From Bordetella parapertussis (GTDB lineage: Bacteria; Pseudomonadota; Gammaproteobacteria; Burkholderiales; Burkholderiaceae_C): a stretch of DNA of 16,314 nt. Below, one piece after another: positions 7,182 to 15,287 of this stretch. The notes beneath the pieces were generated by a model. The model searched no databases and was not told the DNA's origin. It saw only the letters and a list, made by a program, of their open reading frames with translations. The first letter of the stretch is position 1, and every line of letters starts with the position of its first letter. The position numbers and the translations under genes were made by a program. The stretch lies in contig CAMDAN010000054.1 in assembly GCA_945888535.1 (NCBI GenBank), positions 1-16,314 on the forward strand, written 5' to 3'.

Positions 7182-7847
7182 GAGCTCTGCGGGAGAATTT
7201 ATCTCTGCGTGTGCGCCCCACGCACGGGTATCGCTCTTTTCACCCAAATATCCGTAGGTTGCGGCAACGGTTTGCATGCCTGCGGCTAAACCGGCGACAA
7301 CGTCGCGCTCATCATCGCCAACGTATAAACATTGCTCCGGTGGTAGTCCTAGCCTTCGGGCGGCTTCAAGCAAGGGTTCTGGATGCGGCTTAGCGTAGGG
7401 AGTGGTATCACCACTGATAATCGTTTTAGCCGTTTGAAACAATGGCATTGCGGCGGTTAACGGGTTCGTAAAGCGCTGCGACTTATTGGTTACCACGCCC
7501 CAAACCATGGATCTTGCGTTGATTTGTTCGATCATTGCAGGCACGCCATCAAACGCAAAAGTTCGCTGGGTCATACAGGCGGCGTAGTTGACAAAGAATT
7601 CTTCTCGAAGCGTCTCAAAATCAGGATGCTCTGGAGCCACACCAAACGCCACCCCTAACATGCCTCGGGCGCCCGCCCCTGCCATCGGCCGGTATTGCGC
7701 GTAAGGCAACGAAGCCAACCCGCGCTTGACACGCATTTGGTCTGCTGCAGCGCCTAAGTCGGGGGCACTGTCGATCAGGGTTCCGTCTAAATCAAACAGA
7801 ATGGCAGAAATGTTTTTAAAGATCACTAGCGGGTCTTGGTAATTCAA
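7158..7847 (-). CDS. gph: Phosphoglycolate phosphatase, HAD family
   Basis: This 229-residue protein is a HAD-superfamily hydrolase of the Gph type, which removes phosphate from 2-phosphoglycolate made by DNA repair or oxygenation side reactions. HAD motif I is DLDGT at residues 19-23 (nucleophile Asp19, general acid Asp21), motif II is Thr120 in VVTNK, motif III is Lys153, and motif IV is Gly-Asp-Asp at 177-179. The helical cap between motifs I and II has a normal size. The start is uncertain: TTG at 7847 overlaps the ubiG stop (TTGA), and GTG at 7826 (residue 8) also leaves motif I intact; no ATG lies ahead of motif I and neither candidate has a clear ribosome site. The 3-bp overlap suggests translational coupling to ubiG. 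Other HAD phosphatases share these motifs, but the family and the ubiG neighbour favour Gph. Confidence 0.88.
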   Translation of the reverse strand: MNYQDPLVIFKNISAILFDLDGTLIDSAPDLGAAADQMRVKRGLASLPYAQYRPMAGAGARGMLGVAFGVAPEHPDFETLREEFFVNYAACMTQRTFAFDGVPAMIEQINARSMVWGVVTNKSQRFTNPLTAAMPLFQTAKTIISGDTTPYAKPHPEPLLEAARRLGLPPEQCLYVGDDERDVVAGLAAGMQTVAATYGYLGEKSDTRAWGAHAEINSPAELLQLIVSA

Positions 7848-8554
7848 AGGGCTTTTTGGGTTGCAAAAAGGTAGTTCACGTCGGTGTTATTCGTTAAGGC
7901 GTAACGTCGAGTTAGAGGGTTGTAGCCCATTCCGCGGGTGTGGCGCAGGTTTAAATTGGCTTGGCGGCAGTACCCGGCAAGCTCACTGGGCCGAATCATT
8001 TTTGCAAATTCATGGGTTCCACGGGGTAGCAAATTAAGCAAATACTCAGCACCCAAAATAGCAAATAAAAACGACTTGGGATTGCGGTTGAGCGTGGAAA
8101 AGAAAACCCAGCCTCCGGGCTTGACGAGGGCGGCACAGGCCCGAACCACAGACGCAGGGTCCGGAACGTGTTCCAACATTTCCATACATGTCACCACATT
8201 GAATTGTCCCGCCTTCTCAATGGCCAAGGCCTCGGCGCTGACTTCACGGTAGCTCACCCCGATTGTCTGGGCCTCCATCGCATGCAACTGGGCGACCCGA
8301 AGGGCTTTGGTGGATAAATCGATCCCTAATACCTTGGCCCCTTTGCGGGCCATAGAGTCAGCCAAAATTCCGCCCCCGCACCCCACATCAAGCACTTCTA
8401 GGCCTGCGATAGGCTGGAGGTTATTGATCCATTCTAAGCGCAGCGGGTTGATTTGGTGCAAAGGACGGAACTCGCTTTCCGTGTCCCACCAGCGATGGGC
8501 CAGTTCAGAAAATTTTGCAAGTTCAGCAGGATCGGCGTTGACGTTGGTATTCAT
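7844..8554 (-). CDS. ubiG: Ubiquinone biosynthesis O-methyltransferase
   Basis: This 236-residue protein is a class I SAM-dependent methyltransferase of the UbiG family, which performs both O-methylations in ubiquinone synthesis at the inner face of the membrane. The SAM-binding motif LDVGCGGG is at residues 55-62, the acidic ribose contact is Asp79 in GIDLS, and the family's MEMLEHVPDP block is at 124-133. The N-terminal stretch with FSELAHRWWDTESEFRPLH (15-33) and the late GMGYNPL segment are typical of UbiG rather than UbiE. Length matches the family (about 235-245). ATG at 8554 is the natural start. The gene lies just downstream of the ompA-like gene on the same strand but behind a strong terminator, so it probably has its own promoter in 8555-8600. 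It leads into gph and ssrA without another terminator. Confidence 0.95.
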   Translation of the reverse strand: MNTNVNADPAELAKFSELAHRWWDTESEFRPLHQINPLRLEWINNLQPIAGLEVLDVGCGGGILADSMARKGAKVLGIDLSTKALRVAQLHAMEAQTIGVSYREVSAEALAIEKAGQFNVVTCMEMLEHVPDPASVVRACAALVKPGGWVFFSTLNRNPKSFLFAILGAEYLLNLLPRGTHEFAKMIRPSELAGYCRQANLNLRHTRGMGYNPLTRRYALTNNTDVNYLFATQKAL

Positions 8555-8599
8555 GGTTTGATTATCTGACGAATGGAGTCAAGCCGTTTTATAGGCAAC

Positions 8600-8625
8600 A
8601 AAAAACCCGCCGAAGCGGGTTTTTT
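8600..8625 (-). terminator. Rho-independent terminator of the ompA-like gene, UUCG loop
   Basis: AAAAAACCCGC (8600-8610) and GCGGGTTTTTT (8615-8625) are perfect 11-bp inverted arms around a 4-nt loop. On the - strand the loop is UUCG closed by C-G, an unusually stable tetraloop, followed by six T residues. The site begins 18 bp past the ompA-like stop. Because both arms carry A/T tracts, it could also work on the + strand, although no gene reads into it from that side. Confidence 0.93.
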
Positions 8626-8643
8626 GATATTCGAGAAAACGAA

Positions 8644-9282
8644 TTACTTGGAACGGGTTCCAACCACTTCGATTTCAACGCGGCGGTTTTTAGCGCGACC
8701 TTCTTTGGTCTTGTTATCAGCCACTGGGCTGGTTTCGCCTTTACCTTCAGTGTAGATACGGTTTTTGTCAATGCCTTTGGAAACCAAATACGCCTTCACT
8801 GCTTCAGAGCGAGCAACTGACAATCTTTGGTTAGAAGCGTCGGAGCCAACCGCGTCGGTGTGTCCAACAGCGATTACCACTTCCAAGCTAATGCTTTTGA
8901 CTTTGGAAACCAAGTCGTCCAACTTGGCTTTGCCTTCAGGCTTCAATACGGATTTACCGAAATCAAAGAATGCATCAGCAGCGTAAGTCACTTTACTAGC
9001 TGCGGCGGCTGGAGCTGGAGCAGCGGCTGGAGCTGGAGCTGGAGCTGGAGCTGGAGCGGCCTTGGCAGCAACTGGAGCAGCAGGAGCTGGAGCAGCGATA
9101 GCACCGTCGCAACCTGGGGCTGCGGTAGCTGGAGTCCAGCTCGCACTACGCCAGCATTGACCGGTGCTGTTTTTCCAAACGTCGCCCGAAGCGCTGCGCC
9201 AGTTTTGAATTTCTTGAGCGCCAGCAACGCTTGTGAGAGCGACCAAAGCGATCAGCGCAGCCAATTTGTTCATTTGTTTCAT
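8644..9282 (-). CDS. ompA: OmpA-family peptidoglycan-binding outer-membrane/periplasmic protein
   Basis: This 212-residue protein has four parts. Residues 1-22 are a signal peptide with likely cleavage after Ala22 (AGA/Q). A small domain (23-60) has Cys43 and Cys58, which could form a disulfide, in a WKNSTGQCW...GCDG pattern I associate with Burkholderiales OmpA proteins. A flexible Ala/Pro linker follows (about 61-97). The C-terminal OmpA-like domain (about 98-206) binds peptidoglycan, with GHTD at 140-143, the NQRLSVAR block ending at Arg158, and NRRVEIEV at 199-206. No eight-stranded beta barrel or lipobox is present. ATG 9282 is preferred over an upstream ATG at 9315, because AAGG lies 6 nt ahead and the signal peptide then starts properly; ATG 9273 is a second in-frame option. 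The symbol follows family usage and does not imply the E. coli OmpA barrel. Confidence 0.9.
   Translation of the reverse strand: MKQMNKLAALIALVALTSVAGAQEIQNWRSASGDVWKNSTGQCWRSASWTPATAAPGCDGAIAAPAPAAPVAAKAAPAPAPAPAPAAAPAPAAAASKVTYAADAFFDFGKSVLKPEGKAKLDDLVSKVKSISLEVVIAVGHTDAVGSDASNQRLSVARSEAVKAYLVSKGIDKNRIYTEGKGETSPVADNKTKEGRAKNRRVEIEVVGTRSK
9008..9056 (+). repeat. GCTGGA hexamer tandem repeats in the ompA-like linker
   Basis: The + strand carries runs of the hexamer GCTGGA: two copies, a short interruption by CAGCG, then five near-perfect copies to about 9056, with further scattered copies at 9071-9091. On the coding (-) strand the repeats encode Ala-Pro dipeptides of the linker. Because the unit is 6 bp, gain or loss of copies changes linker length without breaking the frame. 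Confidence 0.85.
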
Positions 9283-9439
9283 GGTGTACCTTATGTAAAT
9301 CAATAGCAGCAACACTGCGGGTAAATTAAACCACGCCTTGAACCAGCGCGGTTAAAGCGTTGGAAATGATTGTGCCATAGAAAATGCTCCATTTTGGATG
9401 TTTGGCGCATTTGCGCTACACAACGCCATTATTTAACAA

Positions 9440-9469
9440 TTTATAAGATTCCCGCAAGATTTGAATCAA
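9440..9469 (-). promoter_or_regulatory. Candidate promoter of the ompA-like gene
   Basis: On the - strand TTGATT (9469-9464) and TATAAA (9445-9440) are spaced by 18 bp, matching sigma-70 boxes in 4 of 6 and 5 of 6 positions. Transcription would start near 9432, giving a leader of roughly 150 nt before ATG 9282. Long structured leaders are usual for OmpA-type mRNAs and allow control of stability or by small RNAs; that role is inferred. The region is shared back-to-back with the gyrA upstream region. Confidence 0.45.
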
Positions 9470-9485
9470 ACTAGCTTCAAATAAG

Positions 9486-9516
9486 GGCCGGAAAACAGCT
9501 TTCTCGGCCGTAGAAT
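9486..9516 (+). promoter_or_regulatory. gyrA upstream inverted repeat and possible -10 box
   Basis: GGCCG (9486-9490) and CGGCC (9505-9509) are inverted arms that extend inward with a G-U pair, one mismatch and three A-T pairs around a CAGC loop. TAGAAT (9511-9516), 5 of 6 to the -10 consensus, follows directly and would start transcription near 9523. There is no convincing -35 at 16-18 bp, where the repeat sits. The repeat may be an operator or simply a feature of a weak, supercoiling-sensitive promoter; this is inference. No ribosome site is seen before the gyrA ATG. Confidence 0.3.
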
Positions 9517-9551
9517 GCAAGGTTGTCCAAGTCACCGCACTAAGCAACCCC

Positions 9552-12182
9552 ATGACCCAGTTCGCTAAAGAAACCCTACCGATCAGCCTAGAAGAGGAGA
9601 TGCGCCGCAGTTATTTGGATTACGCCATGAGCGTGATTGTGGGGCGGGCCTTGCCAGACGCGCGCGACGGCCTCAAACCGGTGCATCGCCGTGTGCTCTT
9701 TGCGATGCACGAGCTCAACAACGACTGGAACCGCCCCTACAAAAAGTCAGCCCGTATTGTGGGCGACGTGATTGGTAAATACCACCCCCACGGAGACCAG
9801 TCGGTCTATGACACGATTGTCCGTATGGCGCAAGACTTCTCGATGCGCCACATGCTGGTAGACGGCCAGGGTAACTTTGGTTCGGTAGACGGCGATAACG
9901 CAGCCGCCATGCGTTACACCGAAATCCGCTTGGCCAAGATTGCCCACGAGTTGTTGGCTGATTTGGACAAAGAAACCGTTGACTTCGGCCCGAACTACGA
10001 CGGCTCCGAAAAAGAGCCTTTGGTGATGCCAACCCGGATCCCGAACTTGCTGGTTAACGGCTCAGGCGGTATTGCCGTGGGTATGGCGACCAACATTCCA
10101 CCGCACAACTTGAACGAAGTCGTAGACGCCTGTTTGCACCTCTTGCGCAACCCCGAAGCCACGATTGACGAGTTGATGGAAATCGTTCCCGCCCCCGACT
10201 TTCCGACGGCGGGCATTATTTACGGCATCAACGGCGTTAAAGACGGCTACCGCACGGGACGTGGAAAAGTCGTGATGCGGGCCAAGTGCCATTTTGAAGA
10301 CATTGACAAAGGCGCACGCCAAGCCATCATCGTTGACGAGTTGCCTTACCAAGTCAACAAAAAGACTTTGCAAGAGCGTATGGCCGAACTGGTTCACGAG
10401 AAGAAGATTGAAGGCATCAGCCATATTCAGGACGAGTCTGACAAGTCCGGTATGCGCTTGGTGATTGAACTCAAGCGCGGTGAAGTACCCGAAGTAGTTC
10501 TTAACAACTTGTACAAGCAAACGCAACTGCAAGACACGTTTGGTATGAACATGGTGGCCCTGATTAACGGCCAACCTAAGCTTTGCAACCTTAAAGACCT
10601 GTTGCAGGTATTCCTTCAGCACCGCCGCGAAGTCGTTACACGCCGTACCGTCTTTAACTTGCGCAAAGCCCGCGAACGGGGCCATGTTTTAGAAGGTTTG
10701 GCCGTCGCTTTGGCCAATATTGATGACTTTATTGCCATCATTCGCAATGCGCCTACGCCTCCGGTGGCTAAAGCCGAATTGATGACCCGCAGCTGGGATA
10801 GCAAGCTGGTTCGGGAAATGCTCACCCGCAGCCGCAGCGATGGTGGTGCGATCAACGCCGATGACTATCGCCCAGACGGGTTAGAGAAAAGCTACGGCAT
10901 GGGCAGTGATGGCCTGTACCGTTTATCCGACACGCAGGCGCAAGAAATTTTGCAAATGCGTTTGCAACGCCTGACCGGCTTAGAGCAAGACAAAATTGTT
11001 GCTGAATACAAAGAAGTCATGGCGGAGATTGAAGACTTGCTGGATATTTTGGCAAAGCCAGAGCGCGTCTCCACCATCATTACCGACGAGCTTGGCGCGA
11101 TCAAACAAGAGTTTGGCCAAAGCAAAATTGGCGCTCGCCGAAGTTTGGTTGAACACAGTTCTTTTGACTTAAGCACCGAAGATCTGATCACGCCCACCGA
11201 CATGGTGGTCACTTTGAGCCACAGCGGCTACATCAAGAGCCAGCCCTTGGGCGAGTACCGCGCCCAAAAACGCGGTGGCCGTGGGAAACAAGCGACCGCG
11301 ACCAAAGAAGACGATTGGGTGGACCAACTCTTTATTGCCAATACCCACGACTATATTTTGTGCTTTAGCAACCGGGGGCGCCTTTACTGGCTCAAGGTTT
11401 GGGAAGTGCCGCAAGGCTCGCGCGGATCACGCGGACGCCCGATTGTCAACATGTTCCCCATGCAAGACGGCGAAAAAATCACTGTTGTGTTGGCCTTGAC
11501 AGGTGAAAAACGCACCTTCCCCGCCGACCAATACGTTTTCATGTCCACTTCGATGGGCATCGTTAAGAAAACGCCTTTGATTGACTTTAGCAACCCCCGC
11601 AAGGTCGGCATTATTGCGGTTAACCTCGATGAAGGCGACTTCTTAATTGGCGCTGCGATTACGGATGGCAAACACGATGTGATGCTCTTCTCAGACGGCG
11701 GCAAAGCGGTACGCTTCAATGAAGATGAAGTCACTGCCCACGGTCGCCAGTCGCGCGGCGTGAAGGGGATGAATCTTGAAGAAGGCCAAAGCGTGATCGC
11801 CATGCTGGTTGCCGAAGACGAGTTGCAAAGTGTCTTGACCGCTACCGAAAACGGCTACGGCAAGCGCACCAGCATCACCGAATACACCCGCCACGGCCGT
11901 GGTACCAAAGGGATGATTGCGATTCAGCAGTCAGAGCGCAATGGCAAAGTGGTTGCAGCCACTTTGGTTCACGCCGAAGATGAAATTATGCTGATTACCG
12001 ACCGCGGCGTGTTGGTGCGAACCCGTGTGAGCGAGATCCGTGAACTTGGCCGTGCGACTCAAGGCGTCACCTTGATTGGCTTGGACGAAGGCTCCAAACT
12101 CAGTGGCTTGCAACGCATTGTCGAAAACGATGCCAATCCAGGCGAAAGCAATGACGCCGGCGATGACGAGCCGACCGTTTAA
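9552..12182 (+). CDS. gyrA: DNA gyrase subunit A
   Basis: This 876-residue protein is the DNA-cleaving subunit of gyrase, which with GyrB introduces negative supercoils using ATP. Numbering matches E. coli GyrA through the breakage-reunion domain: the catalytic tyrosine is Tyr122, after Arg121, in [10 protein letters not shown]. The quinolone-determining loop reads [10 protein letters not shown], with Asp87 kept but Gln at position 83, where E. coli has Ser. The GyrA box QKRGGRG (572-578) that starts the DNA-wrapping C-terminal pinwheel identifies it as GyrA rather than ParC. The acidic C-terminal tail (about 860-876) is common in gyrase A. Length is nearly identical to E. coli (875). ATG 9552 gives the standard N-terminus [17 protein letters not shown]. 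Its last 20 bases overlap the start of serC, so it heads a five-gene run. Confidence 0.98.
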   Translation: MTQFAKETLPISLEEEMRRSYLDYAMSVIVGRALPDARDGLKPVHRRVLFAMHELNNDWNRPYKKSARIVGDVIGKYHPHGDQSVYDTIVRMAQDFSMRHMLVDGQGNFGSVDGDNAAAMRYTEIRLAKIAHELLADLDKETVDFGPNYDGSEKEPLVMPTRIPNLLVNGSGGIAVGMATNIPPHNLNEVVDACLHLLRNPEATIDELMEIVPAPDFPTAGIIYGINGVKDGYRTGRGKVVMRAKCHFEDIDKGARQAIIVDELPYQVNKKTLQERMAELVHEKKIEGISHIQDESDKSGMRLVIELKRGEVPEVVLNNLYKQTQLQDTFGMNMVALINGQPKLCNLKDLLQVFLQHRREVVTRRTVFNLRKARERGHVLEGLAVALANIDDFIAIIRNAPTPPVAKAELMTRSWDSKLVREMLTRSRSDGGAINADDYRPDGLEKSYGMGSDGLYRLSDTQAQEILQMRLQRLTGLEQDKIVAEYKEVMAEIEDLLDILAKPERVSTIITDELGAIKQEFGQSKIGARRSLVEHSSFDLSTEDLITPTDMVVTLSHSGYIKSQPLGEYRAQKRGGRGKQATATKEDDWVDQLFIANTHDYILCFSNRGRLYWLKVWEVPQGSRGSRGRPIVNMFPMQDGEKITVVLALTGEKRTFPADQYVFMSTSMGIVKKTPLIDFSNPRKVGIIAVNLDEGDFLIGAAITDGKHDVMLFSDGGKAVRFNEDEVTAHGRQSRGVKGMNLEEGQSVIAMLVAEDELQSVLTATENGYGKRTSITEYTRHGRGTKGMIAIQQSERNGKVVAATLVHAEDEIMLITDRGVLVRTRVSEIRELGRATQGVTLIGLDEGSKLSGLQRIVENDANPGESNDAGDDEPTV

Positions 12183-13293
12183 CTTTTCAGCCGGCCCGGC
12201 AACGATGCCGGCGGAGGTGTTGGCACAAGCGGCCGACGAGATGTTGGACTGGCCCGATTCCTCCGGGAAGCGTTGCGGCATGGGCGTCATGGAAATGAGC
12301 CACCGCGGCAAAGAGTTTCTTGAAATTTACACCGAAGCGCATGACACTTTGCGCGAGCTTCTCGATATTCCGAAGAACTTTAAAGTTCTCTTTATGCAAG
12401 GCGGCGGGCTAGCAGAAAACGCCATCGTCCCGATGAACCTCGGTGCCCTTCGCGCGTCAAAAACACAAGGCGGAAGTGCGGATTTTGTGATTACCGGAAA
12501 TTGGAGTGAAAAGTCTTTCCAAGAAGCGGGGAAATACTGCGACTCTCGCATAGCGGCCTCTGCCAAAGATACAGACTTTCACACTATTCCTGATGTCTCT
12601 AGCTGGGAACTCAGCGACCACGCCAGCTATGTGCATATTTGTAGTAACGAAACGATTCACGGGGTGGAATTTCAATCCCTGCCGGACCTGAAAGCCCTAG
12701 GCAGTAAGGCTGAATTGGTTATCGATTTTTCTTCCCATGTGGCCTCCCGATCAGTTGATTGGAGCCGCGTTGGCTTGGCCTTTGGGGGCGCTCAAAAAAA
12801 CCTCGGGCCGGCCGGACTGACATTGGTAGTAGTGCGCGAAGATTTACTCGGCCATGCTTTAGAAATGTGCCCCAGCGCGTTTAACTACCAAACCGTGGCT
12901 GACAACCATTCGATGTTCAATACGCCGCCGACCTACTCCATTTATATGGCGGGACTGGTGTTTCAGTGGCTCAAGCGCCAAGGGGGAATTGGTGTCATGG
13001 AAATGCGCAATATTGCGAAAGCCAATCTCTTGTATGGCGCGATCGATGCATCGGGCTTCTATTCCAACCCCGTTGCGCTTGAATGTCGTTCACGGATGAA
13101 TGTGCCCTTCTTTTTGCGTGACGCGTCCTTGAATGACGCTTTTTTAAACGGCGCTAAAGCAGCAGGCCTGTTGCAACTCAAGGGGCATAAATCGGTTGGC
13201 GGCATGCGGGCAAGTATCTATAACGCCCTTCCTATCGAAGGCGTTCAAGCCTTGGTGCAATATATGCAAGAATTTGAGCGAACCCACGGCTAA
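12163..13293 (+). CDS. serC: Phosphoserine aminotransferase
   Basis: This 376-residue PLP enzyme converts 3-phosphohydroxypyruvate to phosphoserine in serine synthesis, and also serves the PLP pathway (4-phosphohydroxythreonine) in many proteobacteria. The N-terminal [11 protein letters not shown] (residues 6-16) is the family start. The PLP-binding lysine is Lys212 in [12 protein letters not shown], and the substrate-binding C-terminal segment [15 protein letters not shown] is intact. I chose ATG 12163, which gives [12 protein letters not shown]; in-frame ATGs at 12151, 12130 and 12076 would add residues not typical of SerC. The start lies inside gyrA, a 20-bp overlap in another frame, with no clear ribosome site, so translation is probably coupled to gyrA termination. 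pheA starts 11 bp after its stop. Confidence 0.95.
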   Translation: MTSRPFNFSAGPATMPAEVLAQAADEMLDWPDSSGKRCGMGVMEMSHRGKEFLEIYTEAHDTLRELLDIPKNFKVLFMQGGGLAENAIVPMNLGALRASKTQGGSADFVITGNWSEKSFQEAGKYCDSRIAASAKDTDFHTIPDVSSWELSDHASYVHICSNETIHGVEFQSLPDLKALGSKAELVIDFSSHVASRSVDWSRVGLAFGGAQKNLGPAGLTLVVVREDLLGHALEMCPSAFNYQTVADNHSMFNTPPTYSIYMAGLVFQWLKRQGGIGVMEMRNIAKANLLYGAIDASGFYSNPVALECRSRMNVPFFLRDASLNDAFLNGAKAAGLLQLKGHKSVGGMRASIYNALPIEGVQALVQYMQEFERTHG

Positions 13294-13304
13294 GGCAAAC
13301 TCGT

Positions 13305-14387
13305 ATGGCAAAAACACTTCTCGAACTTCGCTTTCAAATCGATGCAGTTGACCAAGAGTTACTGCAACTGCTTAATCGCCGGGCGGCCTTGGCGCACGAG
13401 GTGGGGGACATTAAAAAAGGCGAAGGTTCCGTCGTCTTTCGCCCCGAACGTGAAGCGCAAGTGATTGGCGCCTTGCAAAAAGCCAACAGCGGAGATCTGA
13501 AAGACACCAGCGTCGCCTTTATCTGGCGCGAAATTATGTCAGCGTGTCGCGCTCTAGAAGCGCCGCAACGCGTCTCCTATCTAGGCCCCGCGGGAACGTT
13601 TAGCGAAGAAGCGGCCTTGCGCTTTTTTGGCTCGAGTATTCAACATATTCCTTGCAATAATTTTGATGAAGTCTTTCACGCTGCGAGCGCAGGTTCAGCC
13701 GAGTTTGGTGTCGTTCCGGTAGAAAACAGCACCGAAGGTGTGGTGACGCGTTCTTTGGATTTGCTGCTCCACTCCCCCTTACATATTGTGGGAGAAATCA
13801 GCCTTTTGGTGCGCCACCATTTGCTTCGCAACCAAGATTCCCTCGAAAAAATTGAAACCGTTTTAGCCCACCCACAGGCCTTGGCACAGTGCCAACAATG
13901 GCTTAACACCCATTTACCCCATGTAGAGCGACGCGCAGTTTCTAGCAATGCCGAAGGCGCTCGCCTAGCTGCCAATAACCCGGCTTGGGCCGCTATTGCC
14001 AGCGAACGGGCCAGTTCGGAGTTTGGCCTTCACATTGCGTCTCGCGCCATTCAAGATGATGCCTTTAACCGCACCCGCTTTGTAGTGGTGTGCCTTCCCA
14101 GCACCCTGCCCGCCCCCGAGGCCAGCGGACGCGATTGCACCAGCTTGGTCGTCTCTGTCCCGAACCGGCCAGGCGCGGTGCACGATATGTTGGTGCCTTT
14201 AAAGCTTCATGGTGTCTCCATGACGCGCTTTGAATCGCGCCCTGCCCGCTCTGGGCAATGGGAGTATTTTTTCTATATCGACCTGAATGGTCATCCGTCC
14301 GAGCCGCATGTCAAAGCCGCTTTGAACGATCTACAAGCCCGGTGTGCTTTTTACAAAGTTTTGGGGACTTACCCCATGGCGGATTAA
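13305..14387 (+). CDS. pheA: Bifunctional chorismate mutase / prephenate dehydratase (P-protein)
   Basis: This 360-residue enzyme turns chorismate into prephenate and then phenylpyruvate, the branch to phenylalanine. The AroQ-type chorismate mutase domain covers about 1-85, with Arg9, Arg26, Lys37, Arg49 and Glu50 in register with E. coli active-site residues two positions later. The prephenate dehydratase domain starts at RVSYLGPAGTFSE (89-101) and holds the catalytic TRF motif at 257-259. A C-terminal ACT domain from about 282 has ESRP at 310-313, the phenylalanine-binding motif, so feedback inhibition by phenylalanine is expected. Start ATG 13305 has TAAGG, overlapping the serC stop, 9 nt upstream. 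No attenuator-like leader peptide precedes it, so control is likely through the upstream promoter and allostery. Confidence 0.97.
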   Translation: MAKTLLELRFQIDAVDQELLQLLNRRAALAHEVGDIKKGEGSVVFRPEREAQVIGALQKANSGDLKDTSVAFIWREIMSACRALEAPQRVSYLGPAGTFSEEAALRFFGSSIQHIPCNNFDEVFHAASAGSAEFGVVPVENSTEGVVTRSLDLLLHSPLHIVGEISLLVRHHLLRNQDSLEKIETVLAHPQALAQCQQWLNTHLPHVERRAVSSNAEGARLAANNPAWAAIASERASSEFGLHIASRAIQDDAFNRTRFVVVCLPSTLPAPEASGRDCTSLVVSVPNRPGAVHDMLVPLKLHGVSMTRFESRPARSGQWEYFFYIDLNGHPSEPHVKAALNDLQARCAFYKVLGTYPMAD

Positions 14388-14402
14388 AGCGACTCAAAGC
14401 CT

Positions 14403-15287
14403 ATGTATGAACAATTGGGTTTGGTCGGCTGCGGTTTGATGGGCGGATCTTTTGCCTTGGCCCTTAAGCGCGCAGGTTTGGTGAAACGGGTTATCGGCTT
14501 CAGCCCTTCTGAAACCACGACTTCGCGTGCCTTGAAAATGGGTGTGATTGATCAGATCGCAACTTCTGCGTCCAACGCGGCAACCGGATCCGATTTAGTT
14601 TTGATCGCAGTCCCAGTTTCAGCGACTGAAGCCAGCTTTCAAGCCATCGCTCAGGAACTAAGCAGCAACTGCCTGGTGATGGATGTTGGGTCCACCAAAA
14701 GTGATGTTCTCGCTGCCGCCAAAACAGCTCTTGGGAACAAGTTAGCCCAGTTCGTGCCCGCCCATCCGATTGCAGGCAAAGAAGTCGCCGGCGTTGAACA
14801 CGCCGACGCTGATCTCTATACCGGTTGTCAAGTGATTCTGACGCCCACAGACCTTATTGACCTTACTGGCAAAACTCAGCTACAACAAGCCACCTCGGTT
14901 TGGCAGGCGCTAGGCTGCAAGGTACACCGCATGACCGCAACGGACCACGACGCTGCCTTTGCGGCAGTCAGCCACCTCCCCCATTTGTTGGCATTTGCTT
15001 TCATGAATGGCATTTCCAGCCAAAAACAAAGCTCAGAGTTTTTAGACCTCGCCGGCCCCGGCTTTCGCGACTTCACGCGCATTGCCGCTGGAGACCCTAA
15101 AGTTTGGCGTGATATTTTCTTAGTCAACTCCGCTGAAGTTCTCGCCCAGTCCCAGAACTTTCGATCCAGCTTAGAGGCTTTGGAGCGTGCTGTTTTAGCC
15201 GGTGACTCTGCCGCGATTGAGGCACTGATTTCAAAAGCCAGCCACCTTCGCGCACATTGGTCTTTGAACGGGCCTTCCATTCAATAA
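14403..15287 (+). CDS. tyrA: Prephenate dehydrogenase
   Basis: This 294-residue enzyme oxidatively decarboxylates prephenate (or arogenate) with NAD(P) to give the tyrosine precursor. The Rossmann motif GCGLMGGS is at residues 9-16. The catalytic region includes His121 in AHPIAGKE, and a second conserved cluster is SHLPH at 190-194. It lacks the fused chorismate mutase of enteric TyrA and has no C-terminal ACT domain, so it is the short monofunctional type; the mutase is supplied by PheA next door. It starts 15 bp after pheA, without a good ribosome site, and its TAA shares one base with the aroA ATG. Substrate (prephenate versus arogenate) and cofactor preference are not determined by what is visible. 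Confidence 0.94.
   Translation: MYEQLGLVGCGLMGGSFALALKRAGLVKRVIGFSPSETTTSRALKMGVIDQIATSASNAATGSDLVLIAVPVSATEASFQAIAQELSSNCLVMDVGSTKSDVLAAAKTALGNKLAQFVPAHPIAGKEVAGVEHADADLYTGCQVILTPTDLIDLTGKTQLQQATSVWQALGCKVHRMTATDHDAAFAAVSHLPHLLAFAFMNGISSQKQSSEFLDLAGPGFRDFTRIAAGDPKVWRDIFLVNSAEVLAQSQNFRSSLEALERAVLAGDSAAIEALISKASHLRAHWSLNGPSIQ

Noticed and set aside
7034..7393. A 119-codon open frame on the + strand over ssrA and the gph 3' end.
   Set aside because: It crosses the tmRNA gene and runs antisense to gph; the translation is Arg-rich with no domain.
8555..8599. A promoter for ubiG.
   Set aside because: On the - strand TTGACT and GATAAT are about 10 bp apart, and TATAAA has no good -35 at the right distance, so none was called.
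8827..9306. Open frame on the + strand rich in repeated Ser/Trp codons.
   Set aside because: It is the antisense of the ompA-like gene; the Ser-Trp-Gly pattern is produced by the GCTGGA repeat, and it has no family resemblance or ribosome site.
9300..9392. A 30-codon open frame on the - strand in the ompA leader that could be a leader peptide (ATG at 9392, TGA at 9300).
   Set aside because: It has no ribosome site, no recognisable composition for attenuation, and nothing beyond chance openness to support it.
10062..10685. A 207-codon open frame on the - strand inside gyrA.
   Set aside because: gyrA is unambiguous across this stretch, and the antisense translation shows no recognisable domain; long shadow frames are common opposite highly biased codons.
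12076..12162. N-terminal extension of serC from an earlier ATG.
   Set aside because: The added residues lie wholly within gyrA in another frame and precede the standard SerC N-terminus; ATG 12163 fits the family.
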